A stretch of 33,992 nt of DNA from Comamonadaceae bacterium (lineage in GTDB: Bacteria > Pseudomonadota > Gammaproteobacteria > Burkholderiales > Burkholderiaceae_C). Numbering within the stretch: the first letter of the stretch is position 1; each line of letters begins with the position of its first letter. Of this stretch, positions 8,160 through 16,567 are shown piece by piece. The translations under genes were made by a program, and so were the position numbers. The notes below the pieces were generated by a model. That model did no database searches, had not been told where the DNA came from, and saw only the letters and a program-made list of their open reading frames with translations. The stretch covers positions 1-33,992 of the forward strand of contig CANFWV010000036.1 in the NCBI GenBank assembly GCA_947450695.1, in the 5' to 3' direction.

Positions 8160-9877
8160 TTCTCGAAGCCAGCACGATTCCCAATGGAACGGTCTTGCGT
8201 GCCGATGTTTGCGTGGTCGGTGGCGGCCCTGCAGGCATTGCCCTGACGTTGACGCTGGCCAGCCGCGGCCTGTCCGTCTTGTTGCTCGAGTCAGGCCGCT
8301 TTGCCGCTGACAAGCAGACCCAGGCCTTGTACAACGGCGAAGTGACTGATGAGCGCCTGCACAGCCCGCCGGACAAATACCGGTATCGACGGTTCGGCGG
8401 CTCAAGTGCGATCTGGGGTGGGCGTTGTATGCCCTTTGATCCGATTGATTTTGAAGTCCGGCGTCACGTCCCGTTCAGTGGTTGGCCACTGGCTTATGAC
8501 GACCTTCTGCCTTATTACCCAGCAGCGAACGCGTTAGCAGAAGCTGGCCAGTTCAGCTATGGCGCAGCCCAGGCCTTAGGTCCGGACGCCGCTCCGCTCA
8601 TCAGGGGCTTTGAGAGTGACCGCGTGTCCACCGAGGGTCTGGAGCGCTTTTCGTGTCCGACCCACTTTGGTCAGCGCTATGCGCACCGCCTGCAATCTGC
8701 AGCGAGCGTACAACTCGTGCTGGGTGCCAACTGCACCGCCTTGCAGCTTCACAATGATGCGCAATCGATCCGCGCACTCCAAGTGAGCACCCTGCAAGGA
8801 ACCCGATTCAGCGTCGTGCCCCGGGCTACCGTGCTGGCTACTGGTGGGCTTGAAACTGCACGGCTGTTGCTGGCTTCACGTGACATCTCACCCGAAGGTG
8901 TCGGCAATCAACACGACGTGGTCGGTCGCTATTACATGTGCCATATTGCCGGCAATGTCGGCAGCCTGACGATCAGCAGAACACTCCGTCAAGTGCGTCA
9001 CGGCTATGAGCGCTCGCCAGAAGGCATCTATTGCCGCCGCCGCCTGCAAGTCACGGCCAGCGAACAGCAACGGCTCGGGCTGGCGAATGCCGTCGCCCGC
9101 CTGCACTTTGCGCGCATCACCGACCCCAGTCATCAGAGCGGGGTGCTGTCCGGACTTTTCCTAGCGCGAAAATTAATCAGCTACGAGTACAGCAAACGGC
9201 TGAATGACGGCGATGCAACTGCCGCCACGTATGCACGTCATCTGCTGAATATCGCGACCGACCCACTTGACACAGCGGCCTTCCTTGGCCACTGGCTCAC
9301 TCAGCGGACGCTGGCCGAGCGTAAATTTCCGTCAGTGATTTTGCACAACCGCACCAACCGCTTCAGCCTTGAAGTCCACAGTGAACAGTTACCGCAAGTG
9401 GCCAGTCGGGTGATGCTCAACGATCAATGCGATGCGCTGGGCATGCCCATGCTGCGCGTCGACTGGCGTTACAGCCAGGCCGATATCGACTCGGTTCGCG
9501 GCACGTTGGACGTGATGGCCGAGGAATTTGAGGCCAGCGGAGTGGCCAAGTTTGATTACCAGCGCGAGGAGCTGGAACATGACTTACTGCGATTTGGGGC
9601 TTACGGTGGTCACCATCTGGGCACAGCGCGCATGGGCTGCGACCCGCGCACCAGCGTTGTCAATGCGGACTGTCAGGTGCACTCTGTGCGCAATTTATTT
9701 GTGGCTGGTAGCGCCGTTTTCCCCACCTCTAGCCAAGCCAACCCAACATTGACATTGCTTGCACTGTCACTGCGGCTGGCCGACACTTTGGCAAGCCGAC
9801 TGAGCGGGCTGGCTACGCTGCATCTTTCGACGCAAGCTCTGTCAGAACCGCGACACAGGACTGCTGCAATCCCATGA
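8156..9877 (+). CDS. GMC-family FAD-dependent oxidoreductase
   Basis: A 573-residue flavoprotein of the glucose-methanol-choline type. The FAD Rossmann motif VVGGGPAGIALTLTLASRG begins near residue 20 and ends in the ribose-binding LLLESG. FGGSSAIWGG follows near 80. The C-terminal GMC domain has H486-H487 in GGHHLGTARMG and N529 in SSQANPTLTLLAL, corresponding to the catalytic His-Asn pair. NLFVAGSAVFP before it is the second FAD contact. No signal peptide is seen, so it is probably cytoplasmic. It is joined by ATGA overlaps to the glycosyltransferase before it and the epimerase after it, so it should act in the same pathway, perhaps oxidising a sugar or lipid-linked sugar hydroxyl. The substrate is inferred from context only. 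Confidence 0.9.
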   Translation: MILEASTIPNGTVLRADVCVVGGGPAGIALTLTLASRGLSVLLLESGRFAADKQTQALYNGEVTDERLHSPPDKYRYRRFGGSSAIWGGRCMPFDPIDFEVRRHVPFSGWPLAYDDLLPYYPAANALAEAGQFSYGAAQALGPDAAPLIRGFESDRVSTEGLERFSCPTHFGQRYAHRLQSAASVQLVLGANCTALQLHNDAQSIRALQVSTLQGTRFSVVPRATVLATGGLETARLLLASRDISPEGVGNQHDVVGRYYMCHIAGNVGSLTISRTLRQVRHGYERSPEGIYCRRRLQVTASEQQRLGLANAVARLHFARITDPSHQSGVLSGLFLARKLISYEYSKRLNDGDATAATYARHLLNIATDPLDTAAFLGHWLTQRTLAERKFPSVILHNRTNRFSLEVHSEQLPQVASRVMLNDQCDALGMPMLRVDWRYSQADIDSVRGTLDVMAEEFEASGVAKFDYQREELEHDLLRFGAYGGHHLGTARMGCDPRTSVVNADCQVHSVRNLFVAGSAVFPTSSQANPTLTLLALSLRLADTLASRLSGLATLHLSTQALSEPRHRTAAIP

Positions 9878-10881
9878 AAATCCTGGTACTCGGTGCGTCG
9901 GGACATATCGGCCAGCGCCTGATCTCCACTCTGGCCGAGACTGACTGGGCAGACCCCATGGGTGCATCACGCCATCTCTCCAGCAACCCTAATATCCGTT
10001 GGTGCCAGGTGAACAGTTGCCAGCAGCCAGAACTCCAAACTGCCCTTCAGGGCATGGACGCCGTGGTGAATTGCGTCGCAGGCGACAGGTCATCAATTGC
10101 TCAAGGTGCGCGGGTATTGGCGCAAGCGGCGCTCCAAGCTGGCAAGCCACGCATCATTCACCTGAGCACCCAGTCAGTGTACGGCGCGGTCGAAGGACGC
10201 ATCGCTGAAGCAGCCCCCTTGGACCCGGGCCTGGGTTGGTATGGCCAAGCCAAATGCGAAGCCGAAGTCCATTTTCGCCACTACGCCCGCCTCGGCGGTG
10301 TGAGCCTGATCGTCAGACCCGGATGCGTGTACGGACCCGGCAGTCAGTTGTGGGTGGGGCGCATCGGCCGCTGGCTTCGGGCCGGGCGTTTGGGAGATCT
10401 GGGCGTCCGTGGCGATGGTTGGAGCAACTTGGTGCATGTGGATGACGTTTGCACCGCATTGATGAAGCTCTTGCGCTCAGCCCATAAGCCCGGTGCCTTT
10501 GCAGCCTTTAATTTGGCAGCACCAGAAAGTCCCCGGTGGAATGCGTATTTTATTGATTTAGCGCTGGCCATCGGGGCCACGCCGGTGCGCCGGATAGGCC
10601 GCCAAGTTTGGCTTGACGCCCATCTGCTGGGGCCACCCCTGAAACTGGTTCAGCTCGCCACGAAAAAACTGGCTCAATCAACAGCCGCTTTGCCAGACCC
10701 CATACCCCCTGCATTGCTGCGACTTTGGTCGCAGCACATCCAGCTTGATGCCAGTGCAGCCATGCAACAACTTGAATTGAATTTCACGCCCTATGCGAGT
10801 GGACTGGAAAGTTCTGCCCAGTGGTTTTTACAGACGCAGGAACGTCACGAAAAATCGACTCAACAGGTTTTATCGCCGTGA
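9874..10881 (+). CDS. NAD-dependent epimerase/dehydratase (extended SDR)
   Basis: A 335-residue extended short-chain dehydrogenase/reductase. The NAD-binding motif VLGASGHIGQRL lies at residues 4-15, the catalytic serine region is IHLSTQSVYG and the YxxxK pair lies in WYGQAK. RPGCVYGPGSQLW and LVHVDDVCTAL are typical of nucleotide-sugar epimerases and dehydratases. The start overlaps the oxidoreductase stop as ATGA. The pair may carry out oxidation followed by reduction or epimerisation of one sugar, which is inference. The last 22 bases overlap the end of the oppositely oriented VanZ-WecG gene, with no terminator between them. Confidence 0.88.
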   Translation: MKILVLGASGHIGQRLISTLAETDWADPMGASRHLSSNPNIRWCQVNSCQQPELQTALQGMDAVVNCVAGDRSSIAQGARVLAQAALQAGKPRIIHLSTQSVYGAVEGRIAEAAPLDPGLGWYGQAKCEAEVHFRHYARLGGVSLIVRPGCVYGPGSQLWVGRIGRWLRAGRLGDLGVRGDGWSNLVHVDDVCTALMKLLRSAHKPGAFAAFNLAAPESPRWNAYFIDLALAIGATPVRRIGRQVWLDAHLLGPPLKLVQLATKKLAQSTAALPDPIPPALLRLWSQHIQLDASAAMQQLELNFTPYASGLESSAQWFLQTQERHEKSTQQVLSP

Positions 10882-11996
10882 CGCGCCTTCAAACGCAGCG
10901 CCCTCATCAAGAAAATAGGGTTACCGATGACATACCGATAAAACAAGCGGCGCGGTTCACGCAGGAGTCGAAAAACCCACTCGAAGCCGTGACGACGCAT
11001 CCAGGCCGGCGAACGCGGAATCTTGCCACCCAAGAAATCGATGATCGCGCCACCACACACAATCAGGCAAGGCTGCGTCAGGGCATCACGCAGTGCACAG
11101 GCGATTTCCTCTTGCCGCGGCATGCCCATACCCAAAACGATCAGCTCGCTTTCATGCGCCTTAACCAAAGCCAAGTAGTAACCCGCGCCCATGAACCCGT
11201 GCGCTTTTGCCGCGCGTCTATCGTGAGCCAGGTCGTTCTGCAAGGCACCTGCAGCGCGCGTCAGATAAGGTTCTTGCGTGCCTACTAAGGCAATGGCACG
11301 ACCATGAAATTGACGAATCAAACGCGGGATCAAATCAGTTCCGTTGAGGTTCTGACCGGGCGCCATGCCGAGCATTTTAAAAAGCGCAGACATGCCCGAA
11401 CCGTCGCGCAGCAAGGTGTCGGCGGAGATCAATGAATCAAAAAAATCTACATCGTTAGCAGCCGAGTTCATGGCGTGTGCGTTGACAAAAGCCAGCACCG
11501 TAGGCCGTGACGGCTGACTCAGCTGATGTAACCAACTGGCTTCATTAGCATCGACCGGGACTCGCTGAATTTTTTGCAGCAGGCCCTGCCAGCGTTGGAT
11601 CCATCCATCGTCATCCGTCAAACGGTAGACACCGCTAAGCAACAGCCCCCCCAGCAATCCACCCACCCCATCAGCGGACAAGTCATTCCAGTCAGCGCTT
11701 CGTCCAGGCAATTGCAACTGATGCAATTCGTCTATAGCGCCAACGATCAGCGCGCCAAACATGCAAAAAATAAGCAAGCGCCAACCGTGCGCGGCCGAAG
11801 CCAAGCCACACATCGCACCGATGAAGGCAAACACGGTGGCATGCACCAACAGATCCCATGGCGGCTTGAATAAGTCAACCGCCGCGGGCAGCGCACCGCC
11901 AAAATACAAGCCCGCAGCAACAACCACACAACTCAGCGCTGCCCACCCTCGCAAACTGGCTGACGGATAAAAACCGGCACTGGACAACTCAGACAT
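10860..11996 (-). CDS. VanZ-like membrane domain fused to WecG/TagA/CpsF glycosyltransferase
   Basis: A 378-residue two-domain protein. Residues 15-125 hold about four membrane segments and the VanZ signature AIDELHQLQLPGRSADWNDL (87-106) followed by GVGGLLGG. Residues 165-370 form a GT26 (WecG/TagA/CpsF) domain: VNAHAMNSA, an aspartate in LLRDGSGM (D198), LNGTDLIPRL, ELIVLGMGMPRQE, CGGAIIDFLGG and HGFEWVFRLLREPRRL. GT26 enzymes transfer a sugar such as ManNAc or ManNAcA to lipid-linked acceptors. The VanZ part may anchor the enzyme or act on the polyprenyl carrier. I chose the ATG at 11996 (8-base overlap with epsG) over a GTG at 12035. Each domain is recognisable; the reason for the fusion is unknown. 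Confidence 0.9.
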   Translation of the reverse strand: MSELSSAGFYPSASLRGWAALSCVVVAAGLYFGGALPAAVDLFKPPWDLLVHATVFAFIGAMCGLASAAHGWRLLIFCMFGALIVGAIDELHQLQLPGRSADWNDLSADGVGGLLGGLLLSGVYRLTDDDGWIQRWQGLLQKIQRVPVDANEASWLHQLSQPSRPTVLAFVNAHAMNSAANDVDFFDSLISADTLLRDGSGMSALFKMLGMAPGQNLNGTDLIPRLIRQFHGRAIALVGTQEPYLTRAAGALQNDLAHDRRAAKAHGFMGAGYYLALVKAHESELIVLGMGMPRQEEIACALRDALTQPCLIVCGGAIIDFLGGKIPRSPAWMRRHGFEWVFRLLREPRRLFYRYVIGNPIFLMRALRLKARHGDKTC

Positions 11997-12888
11997 CGTT
12001 GAGCACAGAGCCGAGAACGGTGACCCCAAACTCACGCAAGCCCTGTGTCAACTGAGCCATCTGCGGCACCGAACTGCTGCCTTGTCGCGCCACCAACAAG
12101 GCTGCCCCAGCACGCACGGCAACCGTGTGTGCATCGGCGTAAGCACTGGCTGCAGGGGTGTCGATGATGATGACATCAAAGCTTTCGCCCATCGACTGCA
12201 ACAAGGTTGAGAAAAGATGGCGCCCCAGCAATTCTTGTGGATTCGGTGGCATCACACCGGCGGGCAACACCGACAAATCCTGCAACTCAGCGATGCCCAC
12301 CACGGCATCGGCACCCGCGCGACCGACCAGCATGTCAGACAGCCCAGCGCGCGCGCCAAGATTGAAAAGCTTGTGCTGTCGGGGTGAGCGTAAGTCAGCA
12401 TCGATCAGCAAAGTGCGCTCACCCAACTGTGAAAAAACGATGGCCAAATTAGCCGCTAAATAGCTGCGCCCGTCACCGTGGCCGGCACTTGCAATCGCCA
12501 AGCCACGACGATCGGCCCCAGTGTCAAACCAGCGCAACATGAGCTGGCTGCGTAGCGCTCGCAAATCTTCAACGCTGCGACTGGACGGCTCATAGGCGGC
12601 TACCAATTCGCGACTCAGGCTGGAGTCATCTGCCAAATACGAGTAGTCAAACTGAACTGACAAGGCATAGCGCACGTCATCTTCTGTGAGCAGTCCCAAG
12701 GCTTGGCCAGCATCTCCAAAGCGGACACAGGTGCCGGCCTGAAACGACAAGATCCGATCGACATCGACGCTTGACAGGCGATCAGCCTCGACCAAAATGT
12801 TACCCATAGACCGGCCTGAGCCGGTGGCCGGTTTACTAGGAACCGACAGCGGAACAGATCTAACGACTTGAGAATGGTTGAGGGTCAT
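11989..12888 (-). CDS. epsG: EpsG-like chain-length tyrosine kinase / BY-kinase ATPase domain
   Basis: A 299-residue cytoplasmic P-loop protein of the bacterial tyrosine kinase (CpsD/Wzc C-domain) type. Walker A is SAGHGDGRSYLAAN (134-147), with Arg141 where most family members have Lys. Walker A' is LLIDADLRSP (160-169) and Walker B is VIIIDTPA (239-246). Residues 30-85 resemble the N-terminal segment of type II secretion ATPases, as in EpsG proteins of exosortase-B polysaccharide loci. The tyrosine-rich C-terminal tail of classical BY-kinases is absent; the protein ends at VLGSVLNDV. It is coupled to epsF by an ATGA overlap. The ATG at 12888 is preferred because upstream residues match no family. 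Its partner should be EpsF, controlling polymer length. Confidence 0.87.
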   Translation of the reverse strand: MTLNHSQVVRSVPLSVPSKPATGSGRSMGNILVEADRLSSVDVDRILSFQAGTCVRFGDAGQALGLLTEDDVRYALSVQFDYSYLADDSSLSRELVAAYEPSSRSVEDLRALRSQLMLRWFDTGADRRGLAIASAGHGDGRSYLAANLAIVFSQLGERTLLIDADLRSPRQHKLFNLGARAGLSDMLVGRAGADAVVGIAELQDLSVLPAGVMPPNPQELLGRHLFSTLLQSMGESFDVIIIDTPAASAYADAHTVAVRAGAALLVARQGSSSVPQMAQLTQGLREFGVTVLGSVLNDV

Positions 12889-14312
12889 ACAGTTTTTCCA
12901 TTTCCCAGTTTGATAGCACCGAGTGCCAGTCGACCCGGACCCGACAGGCGCGGTGGGCTGTTTTTTGACAACGCCATAGGCCCACGGCTGATCCGGCCCA
13001 GCACGGGAACATCGAGGATGTGGGTGATGTCTTCGACTGAGCGCACACGCCGGTTCGCAAACTCCAACAACAACACCCAAGCAATCCCCAACAGCGTGCC
13101 GGCAAATGCTGCGATCAACAAGTTCAACAAGGTCTTGGGACTGGACGGCGCCAGCGGTTCTAAAGCCGTGTTGAGCCGGACGACATTGGTCTGGTTGGTC
13201 AGACTCTGCAACCGCGTCTGCGATGCGTTTTTACTGACCTCGTCGTAAGCGCGCTGAGCCGCCTCAACATCACGGCGATAGACGTTGAGCTCATCACGAT
13301 CTTTGTTGATCCTCAAGACGCGTGATTTTTGGGTGGCCACAGCGGCCAATAGTTCACGCTCACGGTCTTTCCCGACTTGATAAGCAGTGTTAATAGAAGC
13401 ACTGATGCTGCGGGTTTCCGTGCCCAGTCGCTGCCGCAGTGCAGCCAACTCTGACTGCATACGCTGCAACTGCGGATGGTTGGGGCCGAGGTTGATGCTG
13501 GTCTCTTGCACCTTCGCTTCCATGCGGCCTATGTCGGCTTTCAAACCGTTGATCAGCGCGCTGTCCATCACCTCCGCCACACTGTCGCTACGGACGTTAC
13601 GTTTGCTTTGGCTGTCGGTCGTCGCCACTTGCACGTCCGTGAGTTGTGACGATATCGACCCGAGCTTGGCGGTCTCATAATCCAGCCGTTCGTCGCTGGT
13701 GACAATCCCGGCTTTTTGTTGATAGTCGGAAAGACGCGACTGTGCCTCTTCGAGCTTGCTACGCGAAGACTTGGCCTGCTCGTCAAACCACTCCGCATAA
13801 ATGCGCGCGGGCTCAGTCTTGAGAGCCAAGTTCGTGTCCAAATAAGCCTGCGCAAACGCATTGACAATCTGCGCGGTGCTCTCAGCGTCCCCGCCTTTGT
13901 AACTGATGTTGATGACATTGCTTTCGCGGGCTGGACGTACATCCAGCCGCTTTTGCAAAGACCCCGCCAACCACGCTTGTAACGAACCACGCCCCTCCGT
14001 CGCTGCCAGCCAGCGCTGTCGCAATTCCGAATTTTCGTCAAGCTTGAGCATGCTGACCACGCGCTGAGCAACCCGATCGCCCGTGATGATGTCGACTTGC
14101 GTTGCCAAGTAGCTGGGGGCCACCATGCCTGCCTGCGAGCCACCCGCCACCGGGTCTGGTGTGCGCAAATCAACCAGAACAGCTGTTTGTGCGGTGTATT
14201 GCCGCGGTAGCAGCCAGCTCACCACCAAGGCGGCCACCACGACAGAGACCGAGATCAAAAGCGCCAGTTGGTAACGCGCCCGCAGTATCAAGAAAAATTG
14301 ATGAAGTGACAT
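12885..14312 (-). CDS. epsF: EpsF-like polysaccharide co-polymerase (Wzz/PCP chain-length protein)
   Basis: A 475-residue inner-membrane protein with a short cytoplasmic N-terminus, a first membrane segment (about 15-36, ALLISVSVVVAALVVSWLL), a long periplasmic coiled-coil region (about 130-400) and a second membrane segment (about 405-425, LLNLLIAAFAGTLLGIAW). The Wzz family region opens with LPRQYTAQTAVLVDLRTPDP, and LAPSSPKTLLNL precedes the second membrane segment as in other co-polymerases. It sets chain length together with the Wzy polymerase and the EpsG ATPase encoded immediately after it. The gap to epsE upstream is 12 bases. Confidence 0.9.
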   Translation of the reverse strand: MSLHQFFLILRARYQLALLISVSVVVAALVVSWLLPRQYTAQTAVLVDLRTPDPVAGGSQAGMVAPSYLATQVDIITGDRVAQRVVSMLKLDENSELRQRWLAATEGRGSLQAWLAGSLQKRLDVRPARESNVINISYKGGDAESTAQIVNAFAQAYLDTNLALKTEPARIYAEWFDEQAKSSRSKLEEAQSRLSDYQQKAGIVTSDERLDYETAKLGSISSQLTDVQVATTDSQSKRNVRSDSVAEVMDSALINGLKADIGRMEAKVQETSINLGPNHPQLQRMQSELAALRQRLGTETRSISASINTAYQVGKDRERELLAAVATQKSRVLRINKDRDELNVYRRDVEAAQRAYDEVSKNASQTRLQSLTNQTNVVRLNTALEPLAPSSPKTLLNLLIAAFAGTLLGIAWVLLLEFANRRVRSVEDITHILDVPVLGRISRGPMALSKNSPPRLSGPGRLALGAIKLGNGKTV

Positions 14313-14324
14313 GAATCGCGCTTT

Positions 14325-15143
14325 CTAAAAAATACTTTCACGCACATAAATAACGTCTTCAGGACGCACCACGTCGGTCAGTTGCGGGACCGTTTCAGTC
14401 ACCTTGCCGCTTGCTTCACGGCGGTGTAATTTAAGTCGGTTCTGGCTTCCACGTGCCGTCGGCCCACCCCCTTGGGCCAAGGCCTGCATCACCGTCATAC
14501 CGCGCTCAATTCGATACGGGCCCGGGCGCTGCGCCTCGCCATAGATATAAAACACAGGGGCTTTGTTGACATACAGCGTGTCACCACCGGCCACCACTAC
14601 GTCATCTTCAGATTTTTGATTTAGGAACAGGCCCGGGATGTCAATCACGCGGCGAAATGCTTGGCCCTGCCGCTGGCCGGTGAGGATCAACACATCGTCG
14701 CCGGTTGGCGTCACTCCGCCGGCAGTGGCCAGCATGTCACTGACCCGTGTGTTGCCCGTCTCTAGCGGAAAACGTCCGGGTCGATTCACCTGACCGAGCA
14801 CTGCCACCTGGTTGCCGCGTACTTGCTTCAGGGTGATATTGACTTGCGGTGAACGCACGAAACCGCCCGAGCTCAAAGCAATCGCAATCGTTTTTTCCGC
14901 ATCGGCCAAACTCAAACCACCCAACTGCACATTGCCAATCAGCGGGTAACTGATCGCACCGCTTTCTGAAACACGCGCTTCCACAGTTAAATCCGGATTC
15001 TGAAAAACCTGCACCCCTATCGAGTCGCCAGACCCGAGACGATAGTCTTGAGCAAGTACTGTCGTCGCACTCATTTGCGCATGAGCGGCCATCCCACAAC
15101 AGAAAATACAAACCCATAAAAAATCACGAATCACAGATTTCAT
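14325..15143 (-). CDS. epsE: EpsE-like polysaccharide export protein (OPX/Wza family)
   Basis: A 272-residue secreted protein that should form the export channel linking periplasm and outer membrane. It has a signal peptide ending near AAHAQ (about residue 22). The poly_export domain begins DYRLGSGDSIGVQVFQNPDL (33-52) with VSESGAISYPLIGNVQLGGL. SLBB-like repeats follow: VAVLGQVNRPGRFPL near 113 and YIYGEAQRPGPYRIERGMTV near 199. It lacks a clear lipobox and the C-terminal helix of E. coli Wza, so it resembles shorter OPX proteins that work with a separate beta-barrel. The EpsL-like gene upstream could supply that barrel. A strong GAGGTGA ribosome binding site supports the ATG at 15143. Confidence 0.92.
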   Translation of the reverse strand: MKSVIRDFLWVCIFCCGMAAHAQMSATTVLAQDYRLGSGDSIGVQVFQNPDLTVEARVSESGAISYPLIGNVQLGGLSLADAEKTIAIALSSGGFVRSPQVNITLKQVRGNQVAVLGQVNRPGRFPLETGNTRVSDMLATAGGVTPTGDDVLILTGQRQGQAFRRVIDIPGLFLNQKSEDDVVVAGGDTLYVNKAPVFYIYGEAQRPGPYRIERGMTVMQALAQGGGPTARGSQNRLKLHRREASGKVTETVPQLTDVVRPEDVIYVRESIF

Positions 15144-15188
15144 CGTGTCACCTCATTGAAGAATCAAGCCAGACAGAAATGGACCCAC

Positions 15189-16481
15189 TCAAAATTTCAC
15201 CAAGGCCGACAGACCCAGCAGATTCGCCTTGTAGTCGAGGTTCTGAATATTGGAACTGCGCTTGTCATACGCCATAGTCGCCACCAGCTTGATGCTTCGA
15301 CGGGGTTCCCATTCAAAGCTCACGCCGGACTGACTGAGGCTGTCGCGTCGCCCGTCATAGCCAGGTTCCAACGTTCCTTTGTAATGCCGAACCCCTTGAT
15401 CTAACCGCAGGCGAACCGCTGTTTTTTCCGTAGGTTTCCAAACCGGACTGATGTAGAAGCGATCCCCTTCGTAGTAGCTGGGAATGACTGCGTTGGGCTG
15501 ATAACTCGACATTTCACGGACGACGCCCACATCAAGTCGGGTCTTACCCGTAATCACCCAATTCGCATTAATCCTTCCGACAACACCCGAAAATTCATGA
15601 ACCGCGGCGTCGTCGCGCGTGCGTTCCAGATGCGACACACGTGCTTGCACCCGAGTGCTAGCAGAAGGCGTTAACTCCAGACTGAACTCATGCTCCACAT
15701 CCGAAAAATTTCTGGAAGGCAGTGTGCTGGCAGGCAGACCGGTGTACTCACCATTGCCTTTTCTGTAGCGATAGGCCACAGCGTTACCCGTGAGAAAAAC
15801 ATACTTAGCACCAGCTTCGCCGCCAGTCACTGTTGAATCAGCGACGGCACTCCCTGCCGCGCTGTTGTTAACGCTACGGTCAAATACCCCGCCCAGCAGG
15901 CGCACAGCACTGCCCACCTCATATTCGCCATCAACCCGCTTGGCCTCCTCCGTCCGGTGATTGACAACACCTGTGCTTTGCACCAACGTGCTGTTGTCGA
16001 TGAACTCACTTCTGTCGGCGGTCACGTTGCCAACGAACCTCGGCGTCAAACTCCAACGCCAAGCAGCGGCGTAATTGAATGCGGTGAAATCGAGCACCGT
16101 GTTGTGTTGATAGCGGTAGTCTTGCGCGCTCATATCCAGCTCAAAGCGCTGCAAACCGTAGCGCTTGTCAATCTTCAGTCCCAGCGTTGTGACACCGTAA
16201 GTGTCAGATTGCCGCGTTGCACTGCTGGGCAACCGAAAAACATTGCTATCGTGCTCAACGCTTTGCCCAACACGAAACTCCAGCGTGTCGGGCAACTCGG
16301 GCTGGTTACGCATCTGCGGAATATCTGGCAGACGGGGCTGCTGAACCCAGTTCGGATCCAACGGACTCTGTTGAGCCAACGATAACGAGGGCAGGACGAC
16401 AGACAGCAACAAGCCCCCGATGCTGAGGGGGAAAGGCATCGACGGCGCCATGTTGGGCATGGAACTGACAATAGGTTTCAT
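15189..16481 (-). CDS. epsL: EpsL-like outer-membrane beta-barrel of the EPS locus
   Basis: A 430-residue outer-membrane protein. An extended signal peptide ends near SLSLAQQ (about residue 37). The rest alternates polar and hydrophobic residues as amphipathic strands (RFELDMSAQDYRYQ, KYVFLTGNAVAYRYRKG, RFYISPVWKPTEKTAVRLRL) and ends with phenylalanine (LVKF), the usual assembly signal of outer-membrane barrels. It resembles the EpsL family of exosortase-B polysaccharide clusters, in line with its neighbours EpsE, EpsF and EpsG. It may complete the export pore with EpsE. Start is ATG with AGAGGAC upstream. The barrel assignment is firm; the exact family name is less so. Confidence 0.82.
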   Translation of the reverse strand: MKPIVSSMPNMAPSMPFPLSIGGLLLSVVLPSLSLAQQSPLDPNWVQQPRLPDIPQMRNQPELPDTLEFRVGQSVEHDSNVFRLPSSATRQSDTYGVTTLGLKIDKRYGLQRFELDMSAQDYRYQHNTVLDFTAFNYAAAWRWSLTPRFVGNVTADRSEFIDNSTLVQSTGVVNHRTEEAKRVDGEYEVGSAVRLLGGVFDRSVNNSAAGSAVADSTVTGGEAGAKYVFLTGNAVAYRYRKGNGEYTGLPASTLPSRNFSDVEHEFSLELTPSASTRVQARVSHLERTRDDAAVHEFSGVVGRINANWVITGKTRLDVGVVREMSSYQPNAVIPSYYEGDRFYISPVWKPTEKTAVRLRLDQGVRHYKGTLEPGYDGRRDSLSQSGVSFEWEPRRSIKLVATMAYDKRSSNIQNLDYKANLLGLSALVKF

Positions 16482-16504
16482 ATCAATAGTCCTCTGGGTG
16501 GTTT

Positions 16505-16536
16505 TTGGGGATTGAGGTTGGCATTGGGGATTGAGG
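16505..16536. repeat. Short direct repeat upstream of epsL
   Basis: TTGGGGATTGAGG occurs twice, at 16505-16517 and 16524-16536, separated by TTGGCA, giving a 19-bp period. It lies in the 86-base gap between the initiating transferase gene and epsL, upstream of the epsL ribosome binding site. It may be a regulator-binding direct repeat or a local duplication. No other copy was noticed in the window. Confidence 0.6.
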
Positions 16537-16567
16537 GTTAGGGCTAAATATCAAATAGACCTGTGGC

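Noticed and set aside
11600..11996. Membrane part of the VanZ-GT26 protein as a hidden exosortase
   Set aside because: The exosortase Cys/Arg/His active-site motifs are absent. The IDELHQ and PGRSADWND sequence is a VanZ signature.
12889..13080. Longer N-terminus for EpsG starting at 13080
   Set aside because: The extra 64 residues lie wholly inside epsF in another frame and match no family. The ATG at 12888 gives an ATGA overlap and a normal length.
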